The notes beneath the pieces were generated by a model. That model had not been told where the DNA came from. It made no database searches and saw only the letters and a program-made list of their open reading frames with translations. Below, one piece after another: positions 1-12,000 of a stretch of DNA of 64,000 nucleotides (its first letter is position 1; every line of letters begins with the position of its first letter). Both the position numbers and the translations under genes were made by a program. Origin of the DNA: Aplectana chamaeleonis (lineage: Eukaryota; Nematoda; Chromadorea; Rhabditida; Cosmocercidae); contig JAPDOI010000213.1 of the NCBI GenBank assembly GCA_029168955.1, positions 1,041,001 to 1,105,000 of the forward strand, in the 5' to 3' direction.

Positions 1-25
1 ACCTACACATACTTAACCTGGTACG

Positions 26-3000
26 ATGGTCTGTCTGACCTGCATCGGAGTCTGGTTGGCTGTCGCGTCTGTGATCGCCTATTTCTTCTTCATGAAAAAT
101 AAAAAACAGGTAAATTTTTTTGAGTAGAATGGCAGAATCAGCTCAATTTTTGAAGGTAATTATTGTTATAACAAAAACACATATTGGGGGGGGGTCGAAA
201 AAATTTTGCACGCAATTCAAAATTTTGCCCGCTACAAGAATTTTAATAAATTCCAATTTTCCCCAAGGGGTTGGAACCCCGGGATGGGCGGAATTGTGAC
301 GTGAGTGCGAAATTTTTGTTCTACCCCCCCCCATGATGCGTAATCGAGCCCTATTATTTTCCGCCCTGGACTGCATTTTTTTGTAAGGTCCGGAAAAATT
401 GTCTCCATAGGATTTTCTTGTTTTTTTGCCACATTTCTGGAACAATATTGACTGTCTGTTCTAGCAGAAACTCACTTAACTTTGTGCAAAAGGAAACCTT
501 TTCCGTCGAAAAGCTTACTTTGGAAGCGATCTTCATACCACATTTTGTGACAAAATATAAAAATATATAAAATTTCCCGGGAAAACGAAAACAATTTGGA
601 AACATCCACAACCTCCACAGAGCAACTGATTTTTTTTTCAAAATTCACATGCTTGAATGCTCCTTGGTATAAGAAAAGTGTGAATTTTACGAATTTAAAA
701 TTTTAATTCTCTTGTTGATTTCACTAATTGATGAAGCATTTCCCGTGAAATATCCACTTTCTCGGCGGACTTTCTAGAAGAAATTCATTCGTTTTTTTCT
801 TAATTACGGAATTACTGCGGAGAAGAATTTTTCACTTCACCATTAATGAAAACAGTTTGCGGGGGAAAAATGAATCAAGAAATATTCTTCTCACCTGAAT
901 TTTTTGATAGAAAAATAATTTAAAGACAGTGGTCGCGATCAAATATGCTTGTCTTTTTTCCTCTCTAAACCCTTTCCTGGATTTAGAGTAGTGGGGCCTA
1001 TATGGAAAAAGTCGCGGAAACACCGCTGTTTCAGGCCAAATTTGAAGCCTAAAATTTCTTGCCTTCTGATGGTGGACGAGCCCACTCCACATCATCGGCA
1101 TCGATGATCTCTAATATTAAGAAAATCAGCTGGCTTGAAATTGAATTGCGATCAATGAACTTTCGGATTTATGTACACATCTAGTCAAAAACATTGATTG
1201 AAGTGCTTGCTTTCATTGCTCAACTGTTTTATTAGGTACAGTTGACCGCAATGTTAAAAGGACATGGTGCGGTTGCGGACTCGCACTAAAACTACGGCAG
1301 AATCTGGCACTTTGCCAGATTTCGTCATCGATTGGCGCCAACCGTCGTCTCTGCTCACGAGAATATCAGCTGCGGCGCCGATAGATGACGAAATCTGGCA
1401 AAGTGCCAGATTCTACCGTAGTTTTAGTGCGAGTCCGCAACCGCACCATGTCCTTTTAACATTGCGGTCAACTGTAAATTTGCATTTATTTCTTCCTCTG
1501 GGGCGGCATGCATGAACGCAGAGAACGGTGTCAGGGAGCCGCTCCGCGTGCCATGCGCGCAGCGTCGAGCAACGGGGCGGCCCCGAATTTCGTGGCGTGT
1601 ATTGATGTGCCTGATTTTCGGGGCCGCCCCGTTGCTCGACGCTGCGCGCATGGCACGCGGAGCGGCTCCCTGACACCGCTCGCTGCGTTCATGCATGCCG
1701 CCCCTGAATGTCGATAATTTTGACTGCTCGGCATGAGACTGCGATCTTTTTGGGCGGTGCCGTGCACGCGTGTGCGCGAACTGGCATCTTTGGGCCCTAG
1801 ACACTAAATCTAGCCCGTTTTTCACCGCGCTACCTCCATAGTCTCTCAGCTGTTTTTGATCTTAGCTGATTTTTGTAGTTTTTTCGATAACGTTTTTCAT
1901 CGCAACCACAGCCTTTAACAGCATTTCTCTCAGCGCAACCGACGTTTTCGTTGAGAATCAGATATTGACTCCAAGAAAATTTGCCGCGCCTGTGTCGGAG
2001 AAGTACCGCGACCCTCGGCCGTGCCGCGATTGTTCCGCGATAGTACCGCAGCGGCTCCGTGATCACACGATTCTGTTGCCGTGTCTTGAGCTTCGACATT
2101 GCCGCGATAGTACCGCAGCGGTTCCGCGTTAGAACCGCGCCGGGCCCCGAGGACCCAGTGGCGAAGCCGCGTGGAGTACGATGTACTGTCCTGCGTGGTG
2201 AAACGAATGTGTCGCCGATTTAATTACCCAAGTTTGACGTACATTCCGTATTTCCTTGTGCGCAAAAATGGCGGTAACCTTTTTCCTTATCACACAGAGG
2301 TCGCAGCAATCGCAAGAGCGCATTTTTGTTTTTGGGCCCCTAGTTGTATTATAATTCTTAATTAACTTCATATGAGATACTCTCGCGGAGTCGCAGCGTC
2401 ATTATCGCGTAGCCGTAGGGGCACTGTTGCGTCCCCGTTACGGCTCCGCGGTAAAGCAGCCACGGCTCCGCGGTAAAGCAGCCACGGCTCCGCGATATTG
2501 CCGCTTCGGTGCCTGTAGACACCGGAGCGACACTGTCGCGGAGCCGCAGCGGCAATTTTTCTAAGAGGAGTGGTATCTCAGGAAGTGAAAGGTATGTATG
2601 TATTATCTTCATTCAATTTCAACAAAATGTATTGTTTCCTTAGGGAATTCTAATTTTCGCTATATGCTGCTCAACTCCTACGAGAGAAGTGTGCCTGGAT
2701 TGATTCCAGGGCTAGATTCTGAAAATGTTATATTCTTCTTCTCGACTCATCTCAAGCAAATAAAATATTTTGAAGCCTCTTTTTTTCTCATGAAATCTTG
2801 TTTTTTTACCATTTTCTATGCAAGGAGGTTTTTTTCAATACACCCGAAATTCCTGCAAAAAAAATCAAAATATTCATTGGCAGATGGCAACATTTTTGAC
2901 AAAAATGGCTATTAAAAATTTGTCTCCAACGCCAATTTAAAAAAATCCCCCAAGAACTTCTTAAGAAGGTGTTCCGAAATAAGTTCACATAAGTGACGTT

Positions 3001-6000
3001 TTCTTTGATACCTAGCAGAAAGCGTGGTTCTTTGATTCTCAGGTCAATTTTATTTTGGAATATGTACATAAATTGTGGTCTCTTTTATTGACGAAAAATG
3101 TGTTCTTCAAAATTTTCTCCAAAACATAACATTTTGTACGAATCTCCTGCAGAAAGTGCTTTTTGAGCCTACATATTTATGCGACGAACTCAAAAACCAA
3201 CAAAATTCCTGCGAAAATCCATAACAAACCCAGTCATTTTCACCGCAACTTTTCCAGAATTGCTCCGCAACACTACCGCGATTCTACTCATTTCTGCCGC
3301 TACCGGCCCGCGGTCCTCCATGCACGTCCCGAGTCGAAAATAATCACGGGATACCTAGCTCTGGAAGGAATTGCCTATATTCTACCGAAAACTTGTCAAG
3401 AACCAGTTTCCGGTGAATTCTGGGTATAATTCGGGCATTTCCTTCAAGAGATCGGGGGGATGTCGAGCAGGGATGTGCGGCAATTGACGTTTGCCGGTTG
3501 CCGATTGCCGTTTGCCGGCCGTTTTCGGACGATTTTTGTCGATTGTCGTTTGCCGTTTTTCATTTCACTTTTCGACAAATTTCGGCAAAAAGTGCGCAAT
3601 AGGTAACAAACTCCGCGATTAAGACGCGCATGGTAAGCGCGATAAGCCTTGCTGCGACCGGCTCGGAAGGAGATAGACAGGCTACACGGCGACACATAAG
3701 TATAGCAACATTTTCTCCTTTCTCCATACTCCATAATACTCCATACAAACTTTCATCAATAATTGGAGGCGGAATGGGCAATTCCTGTTCATACCCCTTG
3801 ATCCATCGTTTTCGCCGTAGGAGAAAACATATGTACATAGAAACTCTCACAAATATTCAAAACTTTGATCCAGCATATGATACACCTATGTATTTCGGAG
3901 GTGTTGCTATACTTTTGCGTCGCAGTGTATACATACTTTCAGAACGTCAAGCCAATTGATCTAACCTTAGGTAATTAATGTTAGGCTCTTCGGGACAAGA
4001 ATTCACACCCTGAACAATTTGAGAAGAGGACATAGAGAGTTCAGAAAACCAAACACTGGATGGATCGATTTGTTTTAGATATTTGGTTACAATACATTCC
4101 TATCGAGATCATCTTACATCATATTTAACGGCTAGGAATCCACCTTCGACCAGTGACCGTTGACCACAGAATACGCGGTACTTCACTGGGAGCGCAAAGA
4201 GCGACGGAAAAGCATGTGGGACCCAACTGGGAGTGCGCAAAGCTTCGAGAAAAATGAGTGGGACCAAACTGGGAGGTCATCAGGCGACAAGGAAAGTGGG
4301 TAGGACCCGACTGGGAACGTGACTAGTGTCGGTAGCTCGCTAGGAGCGCGCAGAGCGCCGTAGAATGCGTGCGAGACTTTGTTGAGAGAGCGCTACTGTC
4401 TTGGAGTGTAAGCAAGACTCCACTAGGATTGTAAAAGCTTTCTGTAAATGATGCTGGACTTTAGTGGCAGTTTGTGGGCTTATGCACTGCACGCCGCCTA
4501 TGTATGTACTGTGCTTCTCTGGGCCAAATTCCGGTCCGCAATTGCGTCTCGACACGCTTTGCGGCCGCGCGTATTCGACTCGGAAGAGTTTCCAGCGCCG
4601 CAGCCGCCGATCTGTCAACTCTAGGTGTGTTTTAGGAACTGTAAATGAAACAAAATTTGAGAAAACTGTATAAAAAGCCATATTAAGTCAGCTTTGGCGC
4701 TGGAAACTCGACTGACTCCAGCGCGTGCGGCCGCAAAGCGTGTCGAGACGCAGTTGCGGACAGGAATTTGACCCAGATAAGCACAGTTCTATTATGCTCA
4801 CAATTGCGCTGAAAACATTCTACTGTGTTGAAAGTTGCAGTTTCAAGTTGGAAGGGTCGGAGTGGGTGTTCGCGGCACGGGGAACATCCATTTTGATTCG
4901 ATTCGTTGCTTGGTCATGAACTTGATGCGCGGACTCGAGAGTGATAAGTTTGGAAGAAGTGGTGGCGTGTAGTTTGGGAGGGAGGTGATTTGAGACGACC
5001 GCGGTTTTTCAGGACTCGTATCTTTAGGAAAGTTCGTGAGACTACCCAATTGTATAGCCTAGCTCCCTCACTTGGAGCCGGTCGAAATAAGACTTATCGG
5101 GATTATCATGTCACAACCTCCTTATCACTGTTATATTTTGCCATGATCGACCGCTCTGCTGCTTACTCCTACCGGACTCATCCGAGCAAGCTAGCCTTTA
5201 ACTTAGTTGCTAGCGCGCAGATCAGGAGAATTTTAAAGGTGGAAGGGGAGAGGGTTGTCGAAGATGGAGCAGTTCCTTAAAAACGCTCCTAAGACTGTCC
5301 GGAAATGTGCGTTTCAGTCGCATTTTTCCACGCCATAATCTTTTATCCAAATTCCGGTAAAATAGTGAACACACCGTGAGGCACGCCAACAAGTACGCCG
5401 CGAAGCGACGTGGATGACACGCCTGTGAAAAAATAATCAGCTAAAGTAGGACCGCATTAAGCTCTTCATTTCCTCAAAGGCAGCATACACGCTCGTAAAC
5501 GTAATTGAGATAACTACGGAGTTAGAATGGTATGGCACAGAACAACGCCCACGCATTTTGATGCGTCAAAAACGGCCCACAAAGACGCTACACGAGTGAG
5601 AAGTTGGCCGCGACCCTGTATCTGCTCGCCCCTATATTTGCTGTTCTCCTCCAAAACAGGGGTGCTGGGTCAATTCCATCGTCGTCGATGTGTGTGGGTG
5701 GTACAATAAGTGGAATAAGTGAGCCACATATACAGACGACGGCGGAAATGCCCCGCAACCCCTGTTTTAGGCTCCGTCCATAGCAGACGACCAGCGACAA
5801 AGCGTCATGGCGCTGAAACGCTCACTCATGACGCTCGACGGCTGGCGCATTCTATGTGTCCGAGGACGGGACGTGCTCTGATAAAAACAGCCCACTTCCC
5901 GCCGGCCAAGTCGGGCTAGTCGACTTCGCGCGGCCCCAATTTTGTGGGCGTGGCACAGCGCCCCACTTCCCGCTGACAGAGAGGCTTTCCCGACTTTCCG

Positions 6001-9000
6001 CGGAGTGTCGGCGGGCAGTCGGCTATTCCTGGGGGTCATCGAACACTCACTCATCGATTCCCACTTTGATATCATCATTGCACCACCCACTAGAGTGGAG
6101 CCAATGAACAATTGCTGAGCAGAGAACGCTGTGTTGAGACTCTTTCCGAAACCCGCGCTGTGTGCGACGCTGGTCTTGGGCAGGTGAACCACTGTCCGTT
6201 AATGGCATCTGCGAACCGGAAGGCTGCGAGAACTAGTGAGTGTAGGAAGCTTCCCCGTAGAAGCTCACTCCTTACTTGTCAAGAGCAGTTCAAGATGAAA
6301 TCCCCAGGAGCGGATTTTTCGAATTTTGTTAGGAGAGACCTTTACTTAAAGGGTGATTTTTAAATGTGCCGCAAACTGTTTTAGGACTGTCTTCTGTCCG
6401 TCATCAGATTAGCCGTAAGGTGGTGGCAGAAGGGCCGCAGAGTGCGTGTTCACCGTGCACGGGCAGTCAACGAAACAGCGCTGCCGACTGCCTGCGACCG
6501 ATCTACTGGCCTTCCGCGGGAGGGGTTAAGGGACGTCGGATAGTGGTACCGCGGGAAGTGTGATGTCTCTATCTGAGTGGCTAACGATGATATCGATAAT
6601 TTTAGTGACAGCCGCTACTGCCTCTATGACTCCACCGTCAGCGACAGGCAGGCCCCAGTGCTCAGATACAGACAGCACACTTCCCGCAATACGATTAGCC
6701 GACGTCCCGTAACCCCTCCTGCGGAAGGCCAATGGATTCGGTCGCGGGCAGTCGGCAGCGCCGTTTCGTTTACTGCCCGTATACGTTGAACAACCACTCT
6801 GCGGCCCTTCTGCCACTACCGCCTTACAGCTAATCTGGTGACTGCCAGAAGACAATCTTAAAGCAGTTTGCGGCACATTAAAAATCAACCTTTAAGTAAA
6901 GGTCTGTTAAAACAAAATTTCAAAAATTCCCTTGTGGGATTTTCAGTTCGAACAGCTCTTGACAAGTAAGGAGTAAGTTTACACACGGCTGCTTACTACA
7001 CTCACTTGCCCTTGCAGTCTTTTCATCCGTAGATGCCATCAACAGACAATGGCTCATCTGCCCAGAGCCAGCGTCGCATACAGCGAGGGTTTTCGGAAGA
7101 GCCTCAAACCAGCGTTCTCCGCTCGGCAATCGTTCACTGGGTGCGCTCTAGTGGGTGGTGCAATGGCGATATCAAAGTGGGAATCGACGACTGAGTGTTC
7201 GTTGACCCCCAGGAATAGCCCACTGCCCGCCGACACTCCGCGGAAAGACCGGAAAACCTCTCTCTCCGCGGGAAGTGGGGCGCTGTGCCACGCCCACAAA
7301 ATTGGGGCCGCGCGAAGTCGACTAGCCCGACTTGGCCGGCGGGAAGTGGGCTGTTTTTATCTGAGTGGTCGCTGGGGAGTCAGATCAATAGCGAATGTTA
7401 AAGATGTAAACCCCCAGCGTCACTTGGGTGTGGGTCGTCTGCTATGGACGGAACCTTAGAGGAGGACGCGAATATAGGGGGCGGGGCCAACTTCTCACTC
7501 GTGTAGCGTCATTGTGGGTCGTTTTTGACGCTTCAAAATGCGTGGGCGTTGTGTTCGGTGCCATACCATACTAATTCCTTAGTTATCTCAATTACGTTAA
7601 CGAGAATGCATGCTGCCTTTAAATGAATCTCGAGTGCTCGCCCTCTAAACTTGAATTGCACCTTACTTAAAATTTGTGCAATGAATCTGAAACACGAAAC
7701 GAATAAATAACCACTATTCTGAAAAAATTCACATTAGAGAACCTCTGAAAATTACTATCCTTTCACCAAAACATTCCTATTACCACTGTTCAATGGAGTA
7801 CTCATTCCGGTGCCGATTTTTTATATCGAGTATTGCTCCAACGTAAAAAGTTCAGTTTTTTGTGGTGGTATTCCAAAGCCTTTTCTTACCTTGCTATTGC
7901 AATACGAATTGTGTATGAAAAATTAGTAATTTTTCACCGTTATTTCTCGAACATTCGTATCGTTTTTTTTTGTACAAGTTTTGTATGTTGCCGTTTGTCG
8001 ATTGCCGATTGCCGAATTTTCAAAATCGTTTGCCGCACATCCCTGATGTCGAGGCAAGAACTAGCAGAGCAAGCCTCTTGCGTGGCGCAGGAATGATGTA
8101 TCGTCGGCCGAGAAGATTTTCTGTGAAGCCCCGTTCATAGCTGGTCGCTTCGGCTAGTCGTGGCACTGCCAACGGTTATAAAACCCGTCGCAACAACGGA
8201 TCTTGCAGTGAGTAGTGCGGGTTGGAGCGACTACTTGGTCGTAATGTTTCGTCAAGACGTAGGGTATTCCACGCCAAATCGCAGACCTCACACTCTTTTA
8301 GAGTGCATTTCCAGTGACATTCAACAAATCCTTTGCATCTTTTTCCTCTCTCATGTTTATTCAAAGGCAGCATACACGCTCGTAAACGCTGTTTAGATAA
8401 CCACTAAAATAGAATGGTATGGCTCACAACACAACGCCTATGCATTTTGAAGCGACGACCCACAATGACGCTATACGAGTAAGAAGTTGGCACCGCCCCT
8501 GTATTTCTCCGCCCCCTGTATTTGCTGTCCTCCAAAACAGGGGTATTAGACCAATCCCACCGTAGGTGACGTTTGTGGGTAGTAGAATATGTACAATAAG
8601 TAAACCACATGCATCGACGACGGTGGGAATGGCCCAGCACCCCTGTTTTGGAGGAGGAGGCAAATACAGTGGCGGTGCCAACTTCTCACTCATGTAGCGG
8701 CATTGTTGTCATTTTTGACTCTTCAAAATGCGTATTCGTTGTTTTCTGAGCCGTACCATTCTACTATTTCCGTTGTTTTCTCAACCAGTTAAACGATCCT
8801 GTATGCTACCTTCAACTGATAATTTATCTTGCTGAACATAAATGTTCAGCCCCTGACAATGATCGAAAAAAGTGAAACATTTCATGTTTTGCGTCGAATG
8901 TACTGTTTATATCAATTGAACTTTTTGTTCAAGTGATATAGTTCAAGTATCTGTTGTTATAGCTGTCTTCCGGCTGAATCCCTGCGTCCCTTTGTAGTAA

Positions 9001-12000
9001 TCTGCGCGAGCAAACAGAAAAATCTCGCGGCGTTGTCCGCGAATTTCCGTCTCGTTTCACGCGGAATCGCGTCCCCACGAGCGATCGCAAGTCGCTCGAC
9101 GATTTGAAATCGCTGAACGAAGCGATTTCAAATAGCTTCGTCCAGCGATTCCATATCGCGGCTCCTGTTGGGCTATTTTACAGCAGCTCCTGTTGGGCTA
9201 CTTTTTTTCAATTATTCCTCGGCCATTGCTTGCCTTTTTGCGAAATACCCGATCAATGACCGAGAAATGATAAGAGAAAACTAAAAACAACCGAAACGCG
9301 GTCGGCACACTGACACGCGACGCGGCCGTCGCCAGCTCGCCGAGCACAGAGTTATATGTCCTCCTCTAAGCAATTGCACAATTTTTTTGTTACAACAAAA
9401 GCACATTTCTGATTTAATTTTAAAAATCTGTTTCGATTCAGACATAAACTTTCTGGGTGTTTTTCAGGTGCAAGCTCGAAAGCATGACTGGAAGAAGGAT
9501 ACCGTCTATCTCTACCAGTTCGCACGCAGTAAAACAATTCCGAATATTTCCCCATTTTGCCTGAAGGTTGAGACATTCCTGAAGGCAAATAAGATTCCTT
9601 ACGAGGTATAAATGTTTCTAAATACAATATTCTCATATGAAAAGAATGAATGTTGGAATTTATAGGTTTGCCCTCTTCTCACGGGGCGGTCGCAGTACGG
9701 TCTGCTGCCGTTCATTGAACTGAATGGCGAACACATCGCTGACTCGCAGATCATCATCAATCGACTCACGGAACACTTCAAAGTTAAGGTAAGATCGATC
9801 CGAAAGGGACTGTCCGCTCACGCGGTCGGCGTGCGTTTCGGGCGGCTACGGCGTAGGCCTTTTTTTTTGACCCGTAACTTGACTCTGAGGAATATTAGAC
9901 GAATACTGAGTAACATCCCAGCTACCTGTTTGCAGCTGGCTGTGAAGGCTCGTCCGAAAAAATGCCCCGGCAACGACCGCTCGACACGCACGCGGGCCGC
10001 GTGGACGGACAGTCTCATTTGGCCACATTTTACGTTACTCCCAGCTTCAAATATTTCCGACAACTCCAAAGACCTCTCACAAGAATCCTAGTGTGCTTCA
10101 GGTGCATATTTTTAGCCTGATAGGAATCATTTAGCCACTACCATCAGCAAGAGACGAGGCGATTGCAAGAACCGTTGACAGATTAGCTGACACGCACACA
10201 TTCCTGTGGGTTTTGAAAGCTTTGATTAGTGTTTTGATCAATAATTAGATTTATTTATTTATTTTCTGCAGATTGTTTCACTTAGCTCGATACTTCGTCT
10301 TCTACAGTTAGTTTTTGGCACTCCGGGCACTCCGCTAGAAAAGACTGTTCGGAAATTACCGAGAAATCACATGGAACCGACATTTTGCGGAAAAAGACCG
10401 CGGAAATTAACTCAATTTACCGAGAGTTTTCTACCCCGAATTTATCGATGTTACCGCGAAAGTGCAGAGAAATTACCGCGACAATGGCCCAAATCTTTAA
10501 ATGTGGGGAAATCCAAGTGTTGTGCTGAAAACTATCATTTTCAAGTTTCAAACCAGGAAACCTCAAAGCGATCCAGATTCAAAAAAAACAGGGTTGGCAT
10601 GAACTTTCGACGCGCACACTTCATCATATTGGACCGGAGGCCCAACGCTGAATCTTCAAAATAAAATTGGCAAAGTCGGATGGCGGGAAGCTATCGCTAC
10701 AACCTGACAGTTGTTTTCCTTCTTTATTTTCTCTAAGAAGAAACTATACAAAACGTAGTTCGGATCTGCGTAATCGAATTTCTTATGTCAGTATCTCTTA
10801 GGAATATGCAGTAAATTGCGCGAATCCCGTCCTGAGCTGCTGGCTCAACAGTGATCGAAACACAGAGAAAAATCGTTTGAGCACCGTACTCCAATCGGCC
10901 GTAAAGTAAAACGTGTGGTGTGTGAATGATGCACTAAAGAGCGCATTTTAAGCCTGTATCGTCCCGTTTACTTTTGCGACGTTCCAAACTGACTGTGGCA
11001 CGTACAATAGGAGTAGATTTTGTGAAATCGACCGGAAATGCGTTTGGTTAGAGGAAAACACGGTGTGGATTGGCATAAACATGGTTTTGACTCCAGTTTA
11101 ACACAGTTCCGTGAGCGGTTTGCCTGACTCATAAAGGAACGATCCTTTCACGGTACTCAAAGCACTCCTCTAGGCTAATGTTCACCGCAAACTTGATAGA
11201 GTAGTACAGATTCGAAGCATGTGCTTGAACTAACAAAAGTTCTGAGATGTCTTCAAAGTTGAAGACACACTTAAAAATTATATTCTTTGCTTGCTTAACG
11301 GAATGTAATCCTTCACGCTTCACCAGTGGAACTGCACGCAAATATATAGAGTCACATTCCTTCAGCTTTCAAAAACGGGCAAAAGCAATGACTAACTACG
11401 CAACAACAGCGTCCAAGCACTAACTCCTGAGAGAACGCTCAAAATGAAAAAGCTAACTTTGTGTCAATGATTCGCTTCTTGGGGCCCCTAACTCTCCTGA
11501 TTTTGAAAGGGGAGAAGAACCTAGGTTGGTGCCAAGGTTTTGGTGAGTTAAGAATTGGGCGCGAATCCCTTCTTCACTAATGTTGCAAGATGCTATCGCA
11601 GCGGAGGCACTGTGGTATCGCACTTGACCACGTCCATTTTTCCGTGCCGCAACGACTCTCCTGATTTTGGCAGGGGAGGGATACCCCTGGTAGGTTCTCA
11701 AATTCAGTGCGGCACGGTAAAATGGGCGTGGCCAAGTGCATCGCGCCATAGTACCCCCCCCCGCTTAGATGGCACCTGTTCCAAAACATGCTATTCAATC
11801 TCCACGCCCGCAGACACAATCCTGGTCTGAATAGCAAAATATCTAAACACCAAAAAAAAACGGCTTGTTATGCGTGTAATGTGAAGTTTGGTGCAATCAC
11901 GCATAAAACTTTCGGTTTACGGCTTGATTGGATAACGGTGCTCAAACGATTTTTCTCTGTGTTTCGATTATTATGCTGGCTCAGAAAAGTTATAAACGTT

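Larger units (their letters stand above)
919..1918. mobile_element. TIR element (TTAAAG-CAGTGGTCGCGAT ends) interrupted by two palindromic elements
   Basis: The left end near 919 and the right end near 1918 are inverted copies (about TTAAAGACAGTGGTCGCGAT versus ATCGCAACCACAGCCTTTAA, read inward). The same element lies uninterrupted at about 53836-54375. Relative to that copy, this one has gained the palindromes at 1239-1474 and 1501-1703. No coding capacity is seen, so it is non-autonomous. Confidence 0.8.

Noticed and set aside
5767..6192. 141-codon minus-strand frame as a gene
   Set aside because: It lies in one arm of the large palindrome and is mirrored at 7049-7459. No domain or intron structure; kept only as an observation on the element.
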